Below, piece after piece: positions 25,591-37,417 of a DNA stretch of 64,000 bases. Location: the NCBI GenBank assembly GCA_015680685.1, contig MNCI01015611.1, positions 19,297-83,296 on the forward strand, in the 5' to 3' direction. The position numbers and the translations under genes are program-made. The stretch's first letter is position 1; each line of letters opens with the position of its first letter. The notes under the pieces are model-generated. The model was given only the letters and a program-made list of their open reading frames with translations, made no database searches and was not told where the DNA came from. The stretch is from Gnetum montanum (lineage: Eukaryota; Streptophyta; Gnetopsida; Gnetales; Gnetaceae).

Positions 25591-27790
25591 ATGAGTTTGC
25601 ACCTTATCTTACCTTCATCTTGCATTAGGATGAACAACTGCAGTGGAGAGATATGGAGAACAAAATTGTATTGCCTCCTGACCAATCTATTCTTGGGATG
25701 CTACTCCAAACTCTTAAGAGGTTGGGCATCCAGGATCTTCATGATGAATATGTTGTGTAGGACCATGACTATTAAGACTACCATCCCACAAAAACACAAT
25801 GCAAATGAGATTAACACCAAGAGAAGCATCATGAAGCTATGAAGGGGAAATGGTTTACTAACCCCTTGTTCTTGCTAAATCAAAATGATAAGGAGGATCC
25901 CTCCTCTCAGCATTTTCCACATGAAGATTCTCCACCCCTTGACTTTTATGAAGGGAGCTAGAACCTAAACTTATAGTCCACTATCAATAATTTGGGTTCA
26001 AGTATAAGTGGGAGTCAAGGTAGAGGCTCAAGCAAGCATCGTAATGATAATAAACCTGATGATCATGGTTATGAGAAGCATAGAGGAGGTGGTAGACACT
26101 GTGGTGATGGCATTCCTTCTTCCTCTTCATCATCTTCATCTGCATCTTCTTCTTCCTCCTTTGAATTTGATCAAAACTGTAGGGGATGAAACTGTGATGG
26201 AGGTGAATGGCAGGATAATGATTGTAGGCCCCACCATGACTAAATGGGTAGTAGAGGAAATTATAGATGTCATCAAAATCATGATGATGATGAACCTTTG
26301 CTAGCAACTTGAAGAATGTTGAACATCGTAGAGGTAGTGAAAATTATAATCAAACATGTGAAAGATAGTAGAATCAAGATGTTGGATATGAACAACATCC
26401 CCAGATTGGAAGGGGGATGTAACTCAGATCTGTAGATCCATCTCCAAGCCTTTTACAATGCCTATGCCTTACAAAATATAGAGAACAACTAGCAAAAACT
26501 TAAGTTGTTTCCCAAGATACTAACAAAAGAAGCAAAAAGTTGATATCACTTTTTAGAGCTGAAATGAACTCAAAAATAGAGTATGATGCTTGAGCTACTT
26601 AATCACAAATATTAGATGTACTCTAAAGTGTCCAATTTGAGAAAGTAAATCAAAGGTTGGCATCAAGGAATACATGAATCCTTAGACATAGCCATGGGTT
26701 TGTATTACTCTTTTTTGCATAGACGTCGTAACCATGGTTAGTCTTAATGGAAGTAGCTTTGCCATATCATAGATGGGCTTCAATCAAGAACAAGGAGAAC
26801 CCTTGGGATCTATGCCCAAAGGAGACTATCAAAACTAAGGGCCCATCAAATTCGAAGGTTGATTAATTAGGTTGCAAAAGAAGAAGGTGAATTTAGAAAA
26901 TGAGAAAGTGCTAAAGAATATAACAAGAATCCTTCCATCAGAAAAAGCAAGGTTTGATTTTGTGACAATAAAAGGGATGCACCACTTGATAAAGTGGTGC
27001 AGTGAAAAACCTTGCTAATTTAAAAATTTCTTTCCAAAATTTCAACCAAGGTGGATAAGATGTGGGAATCTTTGGATGAAAAATTTCAAAGTGCTCTAAA
27101 AATTACAAAGGAATCCAAAAAGCAAGGGATTGATCATGATCACAAGCAAAGAAAGAAAATTGAATGTGCCTACCAAAGAGGTAAGGGAAAAGCTACTATA
27201 GTGGAAGAGGTTGTAGAGTTAGAATAAGATGATGGTGGTGGGTATGACATCTATCAATATGAACATCCTAAAGGATGTTGCCCTATTGCATCATACTTGC
27301 ATGAATCTAGGGTGTACACTTTGAATCCTAAACTAGCAAGAAGGCAAGCATCCAGAAGATTGCCTTATCCTCAATGTAATCCAAGGTAGTTCCACCAACA
27401 ACAACAAGCTTATTATCCAAGTGGAGCTCCACCACAATCATACAAGCAATACCATCAATGGCAACAACCATAGTTGTGGGGGATGCCACCACCAAGGTAG
27501 TAGTACCCTTATAGGTAACAAAATTCATATGGGTACTATGTTCAGTAACCCATGTCTCTACGTGACTCTTCTAGTCATGCTTCTTTCTAGCATCACTACT
27601 ACCCTCTGGAGTACTATAGAACTCATTCTCCATCTCCTAGAAATGAATCCCCATACCCTTATCACCATTCTCATCCTTCAACACATGTTCCTCCTCCTTC
27701 AACCTAATTACCACCAACTCCATCCATGTAGGGTGGGATTCTCACACAACCACAACAACGTAACACTACTAAGTTTGTTAACTTACAACT
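25591..27790 (+). pseudogene. Gag of the full-length Athila-like element
   Basis: The reading is broken by many stops. Landmarks are a Ser-rich tract after GGGRHCGDGIP (about 26,130), the DDDEPLLAT block (26,285), LKLFPKILTKEAKS in place of the capsid W-Y segment (about 26,500), and a worn zinc knuckle with only its His and last Cys left (QYEHPKGCC, about 27,260). Then comes a Pro/Gln/His-rich tail to 27,790. Order and motifs match the gag of the pol-less element at 12,489. Confidence 0.7.
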
Positions 27791-27939
27791 AGTTCCTCCA
27801 TCAAGTGGTTTAGAACCTAGACCTAGAAAAAGATCATTCTTCCCAACCAATAGCCCTATAAATCCCTCACCAACTTATGCCACTAATTGTTCTGTGTCTC
27901 CTTCATCCTCTACATTTATTTCTTTCAAGAGCCCTTCAA

Positions 27940-28508
27940 ACCAAATGCCTTCCAAGATCTGCATAGTCATGTTAACCCATGATGTATTTGATTGGATCAA
28001 GCTTGGCAACCTTCCTAAGAAAGGAGCTAATCCTAGAAGTTCCCTCATCTACTTGTAGATCACTGACAATAAGCCATGCAAGCCTCTTCTTAATTCAAGT
28101 TTTGGTGTTAACTTAATTAACCATAACATGTACAAAGCCTAGAACATGCCTCCTCTCAACAAGAGCAACATTCATTTAGAGTTGGTAGATCAGTCCATCA
28201 TTGTTTCCATGGGATTAGTGGAGGACATTGTTACCATTATCTATGAATGGTCATATCCTACTAATTTCTTGGTGATCAAGGTTGACAATTGTCAGGGGGA
28301 TTTTCCAATCATTATGGGAAGGGCTTATCTGAGCACTATTGATGTGCAAATGGGCATCAAAGATCTTTCCTTGGAAATTTCCAAGAAAAATGCATTCAGA
28401 AATATTGAGAAGAAGAGATTTCCCTACATCACGTATAGTGATGCAAGGTGTAACTATGTGCAAAAGTTATGGTCTCTCAAAACCACATCAATCAAAGCAT
28501 GTAGATAG
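27940..28508 (+). pseudogene. Retroviral-type aspartic protease remnant
   Basis: The catalytic region is damaged: SSFGVNLINHNMYKA stands where D-S/T-G-A..N..P is expected, so the active-site Asp is gone. The second half is open (28,146-28,508) and clear: LELVDQSIIVSMGLVEDI and DFPIIMGRAYLST correspond to the ADRS...P.G..EDV and PIILGRPFLAT blocks of Athila/Tat proteases. The enzyme would cut the Gag-Pol polyprotein. Confidence 0.75.
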
Positions 28509-28959
28509 TGTGTAGATGAATCTAAAATCCAAAAGTTCCTATACACAATAGCCATAGAGCAAGAGGGCACAAAGTGGCTGATAGCTGATCCTAAAAGTAG
28601 CACACTTTGCATGGAACCAACTAACAGCCTAACTTGTGCCTATGTTGAAGGCATGGATGAACTTGAGCAAGTTCATTACGAACTCTCTAATGATGAACCT
28701 GATAATACTTATTAGGGAGAGTTGGAAATCCTTGATAATTTTAAACATGAACCCTTAGAGTTAAAAACTCTACTTGCTGACATGGAATATGCATTTCTAA
28801 AAAATGGCAAGCTAGTAATAATCAATGCCAACCTTACTCCTAAGTAGAAAAGGATGTTGTTGAAGGTGGTCAATAAATGGCCAACGACCCTTGCTTGGCC
28901 ATATCCTAAACTCATTGGGATTGATCCTAGGATATGCCAGCATCACATTGATACTAATC

Positions 28960-29645
28960 ATTCCATCAAGCTAAAGAGGTAGCTACAGTAGTGACTAAAC
29001 CCCAAATTGAAGTAGATCATCAAAGAGAAAATTGAATAACTCCTTAAGGTGAGGTTCATCTATTCAATCGCAGACAACGAGTGGATCAGCCCACTTGTAA
29101 TTATTCCAAAGAAAGATGGCAAGTAGTGGGTCTTTATTAATTTCAAGCTATTAAACATGATGAGCTACAAAGATCATTTTCCATTGCCATTTGTGAACTA
29201 GGTATTGGACACTATCTCTAGGCATTGCTATTACAGCTTTCTAGATGGTTATAGTGGCTATAACCAGATTTAGATCATGCCAAAGAATTAGGCCAAAATA
29301 ACATTCAGAAGTCCCTATGAGACTTTTGCATATAAAAAGATGCCTTTTGATCTATCCAATGTGCCTACAACATTCCAATACCTTATCTTGAGTATTTTTC
29401 AATAGCAGATTGGTAGAAGAGTGGAAGTCTTCATGGATGACTTCTTCACCTGTGGTGCTACATTTTAATAAGCCCTAAACTACCTTGAGCAAGTGCTTAA
29501 AAGGTGCATGGAGACCAATATTTAGTTCAATTGGAAGAAGAGCCATCTCATGGTCCAGGAGGGCATTATATAAGGGCACAAAATCTCACAAGTAGGGATT
29601 GAGGTGGACCTTGAAAAGATTAGGATTATCAGGGAATAAGCCATC
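28960..29645 (+). pseudogene. Reverse transcriptase remnant, Athila-type
   Basis: Consecutive RT blocks are visible: FIYSIADNEWISPLVIIPKK, KDHFPLPF, YSFLDGYSGYNQI, TFAYKKMPFDLSNVPTTF and the catalytic box VEVFMDDFF, whose two Asp are kept. GHKISQVGIEVD follows. In-frame stops occur in several places, often TAG where Trp or Gln is expected. The YSFLDGYSGYNQI wording is characteristic of the Athila/Tat branch. Confidence 0.85.
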
Positions 29646-30260
29646 AACTAGAAACTATTAAAGATGCTCGGTCATTTCTTGGACACATTGGCTACTATCA
29701 ACGATTTATAAAGAATTTTTCTAAGATCACTAAACCATTGGTTGAGCTTATAAAGAAAGATGCTCATGGACAAAGGAATGTGAAAAGGCATTCTAACAAC
29801 TCAGGAGAATCTCGTAGAAACTCCAATTCTATGAGCACCTAACTAGTCCTATCCATGTCACATCATGGCAAATGCATCAAACGATCAGAAATTTCCTTAT
29901 TATAGCCACTACGCAAGCCAAAGCATTGTGGGTGCATAGCTCAATTACACCACAACAGAAAAAGTGCTAATGATCGTGGTGTATACCTTGGAGAAATTCA
30001 GGCATTATGTGCTTGGATACAAAGTGTTTTTGCACACTAATCATAGTGCCATTTGCTTCATCATGAAGCCAACAATGAACCCTTGTGTCATATGGTGGCT
30101 AGTGATATTACAGAAGTTTGATCTTACAATGGTAGATTAAAAGGGAACTAAGAACGTGATCATTGATCACTTGTCTCAATTACGATGGAACAACAAAGAG
30201 GGAGAGAGACCACTCTATGATCAATTTTTTAATAAACTTCTCTTTGCTGATGTAATAAAT
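29646..30260 (+). pseudogene. RNase H remnant, Athila-type
   Basis: The connection region RFIKNFSKITKPL is followed by a heavily broken RNase H domain. The closing part reads, in shifted frames, ELRT..SLITCLN for the usual NVVADHLSRL. Several frameshifts are needed, so no catalytic assignment is possible. Confidence 0.6.
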
Positions 30261-30383
30261 GAACAAGTACCCATTGAATCAAAATGATACAATGGCATCC
30301 TAACTTATCTTCTCACTCATGAGATGCCACAAGACTTAGACCACTAAAAGAGACAACAATTTCTTCATCAAGCCAAACATTAC

Positions 30384-31150
30384 ATGGAAATCAATGGACA
30401 CCTTTACAAGGTATGCACTAATGACTTGGTTTTTTGGTTTTTCCCTTATGTTGATCAACTAAACATTCTTCAAGAAACTCATGAGGGCCCTTGTGGGGAT
30501 CACTATATAGGGAGACACATTGTCATTAAGATCCTGATAGTAGGGTATCACTGGCCAACAATCTTCAAGGATGCCCACTAATTTTTCTGCTCTTGTGAAC
30601 ACTATTAATGAGATGGTGGGATGACCACTAGAATGAATGGGCCTCAACAATGGATACAACAATTGGAATCCTTCAACATTTGGAGCATATACATCATGGA
30701 TCCCATCACACCCATGTTAAATAAAAAGGTGTATGTAATAGTTGCTACTGACTATTGTACCAAATGGATAGAAGGAGTAGTCATCACCAACCATACATCT
30801 TCCACTATTGCTTGGTTTGTATAGCAAAATATTGTGAATAGGTTTGGTGTGTGATGTGCATTGATTTCTAACAATGGTACTCATTTTATAGGTGATACTT
30901 TTTGCAAGCTCATGCAACACTTGGAGTTTGAACATAAACTAACAACACCCTACCACCCCCAAGCCCATGGTCAAGCTAAGATCACCAATAAGGAGATCAC
31001 AAATATCTTAATAAAAATAGTTAGCAAATATAAGAGAGACTAGAGCACCAAACTCAATGATGCCCTTTGGGCATACTACTCCACATGGAAACTCCCTTTC
31101 TCCCTAGAAGCTAATGTAGAGAAATCTTCCAACTCTTCCCATTCAATCTA
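30384..31150 (+). pseudogene. Integrase remnant, Athila-type
   Basis: The zinc-binding part reads HEGPCGDHYIGRHIVIKIL, then YHWPTIFKDAH and a worn Cys pair. The core reads VIVATDYCTKWIEGVV (first Asp kept), LISNNGTHFIGDTF (second catalytic Asp replaced by Asn) and QAHGQAKITNKEI (catalytic Glu replaced by Lys). Two of the three DDE residues are therefore lost in addition to the stops. The C-terminal part fades after 31,150. Confidence 0.85.
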
Positions 31151-31159
31151 AGCTCTGTA

Positions 31160-33489
31160 CACTTTTAATAGCCTATGACTTAGACCTTGACCTTAGCCTA
31201 GCACAAAAAGAAATATTGATCAATCTTAATGTTCTAGATGATAATCAATTGGTGCCCCTATCCTTGAATGAAGTGTACAAGGAATTTAATAAAAAATGTC
31301 ATGATAGTCATCAATCATGGGGGAGATAGTTATCCATGCTAATTATTAAAATGGCTCCTTAATTTTTCTACCTTTTTGTTTTACAATTTTCCTTTTACAC
31401 TTTCTTTATTTTTATATATATTTTTCCACTTTATTATTTTTCCAATTTTTGTTTTACAACATCATTAGTACATTTTATATATCTTGGATATTTTATAATT
31501 TCTTCTATATTTTACTTTAATTTGGAAGTATTTTATTATTATTTTACTAATAAAAGTGCTTTGTTGCCAACAAGACATAGTGATGTTATAGTTGTTTACT
31601 AATGGTGGTTTGTAGTTAATGTTTTTTAATGCTAGTGTCTAGTTTCTATTTTTGAATTTTGATGACTAATGACTAAGAAAAAGTTTCTTTTTCATGGAAT
31701 AGGAAATGAGTCCACGTCATCCACCCATACACAAACTCTCTGGTTTTCCTTGTTTTGGAAATATGAGGTTCCTTTTTCATTAGTAAAACTTTAACAAACT
31801 TATGACCTTGGTAGTTTTCAAATTTGGAAAAGAATCAAAGGTTTGAATAGGGTGTGACTTCAAGGGGATTCAAAGCTCTTTGTACCTTTCTACTTGCTTG
31901 AGTGCATGAGTGTTTTTCATAGATTTCTTATTGTTTTAGGTTAACCAGTAACATGAAGTTAAATAAGTCTTTGCATGGTGTGGTTCCCATCCAANTAGTA
32001 ACATGAAGTTGAATAAGTCTTTGCATGGTGTGGTTCCCATCCAAAAATCCATAAAAACATAAAATTCAAAAAAAAATGATGGGATTTAAAGCACACCCCT
32101 TAGACGAAATAATGGGCTATAAGAATTGGTTATGGGACTAGAAAGACATGTTACCCATGCCTAAAGGTCCCCTCTAACTAAGGCCCTTTCTCACTTCCTA
32201 CTTCTCTTTTCTTCTTAATTAAAAATGGTGTTTGATTTGTAGGAGCATTCTGGTATCTCAAGGAGGTGACCTGGCCCTAGAATGATGATGCAAAGTCACT
32301 GAAAGTGGTTGGTTTTGATCTAGACTAAGGATGGACTTTATCGGCTCATTTAACCATAGACTCCACAAGGGACTTCATGTGACCATAATTGGAAATTCCA
32401 TTCCATTTTCTCTCTCATCCATCAATGCTTTCCATAACTCACCTCACCATCGATCTCCATGTTTTTGTTCAATGTCTTAGTTTGATGTGTTAAAATTCTT
32501 AGATAGATTCTTCTGGGTTCGGTCCTTAACTTTTCATAACTACTAATCAACTATGGGATCCATGGACTCCTTAGTTGAGATTATGCGAGGGCGAAAAAGA
32601 CATGTGCCTATTATGGAGAGGATCCACTTGCATACCTCTTGGTTGGGCTAGTTAAGTTTCTTGTCATTAGGCATTTCTATAATAAAATATTTTGTGCATC
32701 CCATCAATGCATCCAACTATGCACTCATTAAGATATCTTCTTCATTAAATTTTATTCTCCAATTTTTTTAAAATTTTGAGCATTCATGAGCCCTCTTCAA
32801 GTATTCCATCATGTTCATAGCTTTTCTGGCTCTCCATAGATACCAATTTCATAAGAGAACTCCTTGTATTTTTTAAGATATTTAATGTGAAAATTTTTGG
32901 CGTTGGCTCTGTAGACAAGTACCCGTCAATGGAGCTGAAACATAAATTGGACACTGTATATGGTACCCCATTGACATAGGGGTTCACCTATCTATAAATA
33001 GGTAGTAACACTTATCATTTTTTACATTTTCTTATAAATGAGGAGGGATTTTTTAATTTTTCAGATCTCAAAACCTTCCAAGAGCCATATCTTCTTAACC
33101 ATTTGTCCAATTCACTCCATTCTTTTATCCTGTCACTACCAAAGGTAAGCTCTTTGTCATGGGGGACACAAACCTTAAGTTTTTGATGAAAAAATTTTTG
33201 AAAAATTTTGAACTCCCACAAAGTTTTAACAAACAAACCAACATTAAAACATCAAATTATAAGAGTTAAACCCTTTCAACAAGCTCCGATAACATTCTAA
33301 GTTAAAAATCATCAAAATAATAATAAAATAATCAATCCACCATGGTCCAAACTTAGCTTATGTGTAATCACCTAATGAAAAAGGTACTAAATGTTATAAG
33401 TTACACATTGGATGGTAATCCTTGGTCATGTTGTAACTACATATGGCACTTAAGGGAAAACATGCACAAGGAGGACCATTCCAACCAAG
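31160..33489 (+). other. Non-coding spacer between integrase and 3' ORF
   Basis: No coding signature was found. The part from about 31,340 aligns with the spacer at 14,936-16,799 of the pol-less element (tacctttttgttttacaat; aagtcactgaaagtggttgg at about 32,294). It contains an assembly join marked by one N at 31,995, with a 48-bp duplicated overlap. Confidence 0.5.
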
Positions 33490-36353
33490 GGACAAATGAC
33501 TAAGAATGGGAAGGGGCTGAGAATAGGCCCATGAGCAAGTAGAGACCCATGCAATGGAACCTTTTCGAGATGAGCTTGAAGTGGAATCTATCTAACAAAT
33601 TCTTGAAGAAGCTAAGGAAACATAACAGTCTCAATGAGATGAGGCACCCAAACCAAGATCAAACCTTGAGGTGCCCTTGAGGGAAGCCTACCTTAGGTAG
33701 ATCGTGAATAGGTAGGTCTAGAAATTGGTGCTCCAAGAATTAAACTTTGGACCTTTCTTGAAGTTTACACCACCAGAAATCAAAGCTCAGCTACAGAACT
33801 CTCCGATGTGGCCCACAATCACTTCCAGCAAGTAGTGGTACATGGGAGAGACATATCTCTCCTAGAACAATTAGTAGGCTAGTTCAATAGTCAAAATCAA
33901 GGACACTTTTATGTTCTACTTGATGACAGCCATTATAGAGGTCCCTCAATTACTAGAAACGAAGGCCAACCTTGTAGAAATCCCCATGCAGTTAGATCCT
34001 GACATCAAGAAGGAATGCAAATAATGATGTTATGGAGTCAATTGTATGAATTTTGGCACACTCACCATAACAGAGCATGCATACTTCAAGATTATGACCT
34101 TCCACCTCAATCCAATGATGAGGCCAAACAAGATCATCACCTTCTCCACTCATGTGTGTGCCACTCTAAGTGATTGATTTCTCATCAACCTTCCATAGCT
34201 AATCTATCTTGAGATAGAAAAGTGATTTAAAGAAAATGAACATGGAAAGAAGGCACTCCCTTCCCATGCCTCATCAGAAAATTATGCAAGAAGGAGGACA
34301 TAACACACTACACAAACAATGTTGTCCTATGTTCTCTAACCACTTCTTTAGTAGAAATGATGAAAGATAAGGTACTTTCTAAGATCATCAAAAAAGACAA
34401 GTAGTGACCACCACCTTCATTGCCCACTCATGAAAAAATACCAGAGGCATGCATTGCTCTTAAGCGCATGCATGAGATCCAAGAGTAGCTCTTGCACAAG
34501 ATCTAAGAGTATGTCTTATGTGAGTAAGATTAGCAAATAGTAACAAGTGATGGTGATCCATCTGTGTATCACCCAGTGATGAGTCACCTCAATGATCTGG
34601 CTCGAACCAGTAGCTAGATGAAAGGAGGTTGACCAAAATTCTTTGCCCAATGAATGCAACTACCCATGAGATCAAATTCTAATGCTTGAGAGGTAATGGT
34701 ATCTTTCTTTCAACAACAACAATTCCCATAAATCTATGGGAATGCCACTACTTTTTCAATCCATCTAGAGGAGGATGAGTGGGTAACTTTCTTGGTGATG
34801 CAACACCATGGGTAGGAGATAGTAGTAGAGGTGGTTGTTGATAGAATTTTTGAGCATTAAATACATCTATGGTGTCTATACCAAATGTTTCTACACTCAG
34901 AGATGTGCAAATCTTAGAAGGAATAGTTAGCAACAAATTAAGTGCAACCCAGCCCAAGGAGTTGTTGGACTGACTAGTGGGAACTAGGCAATTGATTTTA
35001 AATATCTTCATTCTTTTAAATACCATCACTGCAACCCAGTCAAAACTACTTGAAGTAAAGGGCAAATGCATTATATTGGAGGGAAAACTTGAAATATCCA
35101 AAGCCTAAAACCAATGCCTGGCTACAAAGGTTGTTGAATTAAGAGCTCATCTTGTTGATCCTGCATTTCTAAACCCTACACTAACATGTGATGAAGCTTT
35201 CCAATAGCTTCAAGACAATCTTAAATAGGTTGAGAATGCAAATGAGACATCTGTCTTTGATTAGTCCATGGCCAATGCTAAGACATACAGCATTTAGAAG
35301 GACTTGGTCCAAACACACCACAAGAATGAAATCCTAAACGCAAAGAATTATCGCCTGTGGAATGTTGATGTGCCTAAGTAATAGGTGCAAGAATTTATCC
35401 ATCAACAGCAAGAGCAACTAGCTAAAGTGAATACTAAACTAAGAAGATTGGCAATTAAAAATACATATCTCTCCATGGAGAAAGTCCAAGCCCTTCACCA
35501 AAAATCTATGATATAAATAACTTCTTGGAAGAACGAGGCTCTCAAATCAGCCACTCTCAAATTTGAAAGAGTTAAGAACCATTACAAAGATCAGGTTGGT
35601 CTATAGAAAGAAATCAATGAAAAACACATCCAAATGATGAAGGCAAAAGTCAACGAGGCCCTCCAGTGGCTCAAGAAATGAGGTGATGTCTAGTAGCGTA
35701 TCTTCAATGGGCTCAATGACTACAACAAAATAGAGATCTGCATTAAAGAGCTATAAATTGAGAAGATGACAAAGTATATGGAGCTTGCCAATCTCTATTA
35801 TGCAAACTTGGTGATGCTAACTACCAGAAAGTTGTGATCAAATTTGGAGAAGTAAGTGGCTAGTTGGTACTTGCTGTATGAGGCAAAGTTCAAAACCCAT
35901 AAGGAAACCAAGTAAAACCTTGAGTTTGCTAATGTTGAACTCAAGATTCTTAGGGCATGGTTCATTGATTAGAGATCCACTACTAAGAACTTGGCCAAAA
36001 GGATAAATGACTACTAGGAGCTATAGAATCTTAAGGCATTTAATATTGAATGTAAACTTTTCATTGCCTAGTTTGTCAACATGAACGAGCTATTTCAAAC
36101 AATGCCTTGTCCCTGGGATGTTACCACTTTGGCCAACATTCAAGATGTTGCATGGACCGTGAATGATCCCAAGGGAAACAAGGAAAAGATAAAGGCATTG
36201 TTGGACACCTTTTATCTTCCACCAACCATTGCAACTACCACCCAACCAAACCTGCCTCAACCACTACATGCACCCGAAGGAGGAGAAGGCCCTTTGAAGC
36301 CTCAAGAACCTTCACCACCTAGGACCATTGAATCTTCTCCAACATCTTCATGA
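33490..36353 (+). pseudogene. 3' accessory ORF (coiled-coil) of the full-length element
   Basis: A broken frame runs from about 33,497 (ATG, MTKNGKGLR) to the stop after 36,353. The first third contains TFHLNPMMRPNKIITF and FLINLP. The middle, 35,200-36,050, is rich in Lys, Glu, Leu and Gln and looks coiled-coil. The end is open from 36,081 (90 codons) with a Pro/Glu/Ser-rich tail. It lies between integrase and polypurine tract, where Athila elements carry an env-like gene, but no membrane segment or signal peptide is seen. The 16,800-19,510 ORF is its counterpart. The function is unknown. Confidence 0.55.
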
Positions 36354-36565
36354 CATCTGAGGAATTGTGTTTGTCAATTTTTTCCTGGTGTTTAATTTTA
36401 TAATCCTAAACACCAAAATTTTATAATCATTGTAAAACTGTACACTCTGGGTACTTAGGATTTTTCTTTTTTCTATTTTGTTATGTAGTTTGTATGTTTG
36501 TTTTATGTGTTAATAATTCCATACCTTCTCCAATTTTGTAAAGAATGTAAGAATGAGTTTTCATT

Positions 36566-36579
36566 TAGCCATGGGGGTA
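36566..36579 (+). promoter_or_regulatory. Polypurine tract of the full-length element
   Basis: tagccatgggggta directly precedes the 3' LTR and is nearly identical to the tract at 19,684-19,701. Confidence 0.75.
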
Positions 36580-37412
36580 TGATGAGTTGTTTAGTTGGCT
36601 ATGTCGATAGGATGCTATTGATAAGGCTTCCTATTTTTCCTATAAATACATGCTAACGAGCCACATTTATGGCATAAGTCTCATAGTTGTGGTGAAGCTC
36701 TTGTAGTTTTGTCATTTAAAAGTTTGAATATTTTTCTAAGTGCTCATAGTAGAAGTTAAAGAGTGTATAGATTTTTATTTGAGCACTGTTGTACCTAAGC
36801 ACAACAGTGTGTGCAATAATAAAGACGAGCTTTTTGATAATCCTTACAATACTTTGAAATAGATTAATTATTTCTGTTATGCATTTAATATTTTAAGTAA
36901 ATTCCTTTAATGTTTTAACTAATTATGTAATTAATTAAGATAGACTAAGATAAATTAAATTGTGATTAATTAAGCACATAAGTACGACCACTTCAAGCAT
37001 ATGCTTGGCACTTGGTAATCCTAGTAATGCTTAATGTTTGATAACCTAATAGCATTAAACATGTTCAAGATGTGTACAGAAAGTGGAAATGGATGCTTAT
37101 GTTAAGATTAGTTAAATGTTAGCTAGCTAGATTAAATTAGCAATTAAATTACTTTATTTTTCATTCTTTATTCTTAGATGACTTAGAACATAAAACACAC
37201 AAAAAATGATAAAAATCATATACCTCAGTTGCACTTAATCATACCTTTACATTTCACAAGTGTAATTGGGAAGACAATGATTGCAATGGTTAGTTTCACC
37301 TCCTAGAGACTAATGTACATAGAAGACTATTAATCTATGGAATTCAACTGAATTGCACATGAACTCTTAGTGAATCATATGGTTGGGTGTAGGGTCTACT
37401 CCCTGCTCATCA
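36580..37412 (+). repeat. 3' LTR of the full-length Athila-like element
   Basis: Length is 833 bp, with start TGATGAGTTGTT and end CTGCTCATCA. It is collinear with the 5' LTR except for about 47 bp missing just upstream of the TATA box (cctataaatac, about 36,639). The poly(A) signal is at about 36,819 (aataataaagacg). Confidence 0.9.
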
Positions 37413-37417
37413 TTACC

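Larger units (their letters stand above)
24477..37412 (+). mobile_element. Full-length Athila-like Ty3/gypsy element nested in a LINE
   Basis: The 12.9-kb unit has LTRs at 24,477-25,356 and 36,580-37,412, flanked by ttact and ttacc (a 5-bp target duplication with one change). Interior order: primer site, gag, protease, RT, RNase H, integrase, non-coding spacer, coiled-coil 3' ORF, polypurine tract. All frames are broken. Family placement comes from the primer site, the DFPIIMGRAYLST block and the FLDGYSGYNQI block. The host LINE reads through on both sides, so the order of events is clear: LINE first, then this element. Confidence 0.9.

Noticed and set aside
25984-26307. Minus-strand His/Tyr-rich frame of 107 codons
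   Set aside because: It is the complement of the Ser/Asp-rich low-complexity part of gag on the plus strand.
34748-35101. Minus-strand frame of 117 codons
   Set aside because: It lies opposite the broken 3' accessory ORF, has no recognisable motif, and has no counterpart in the related element.
33490-36353. Envelope-like gene as in classical Athila elements
   Set aside because: Position fits, but no signal peptide or transmembrane segment could be found; the sequence is largely coiled coil and low complexity.
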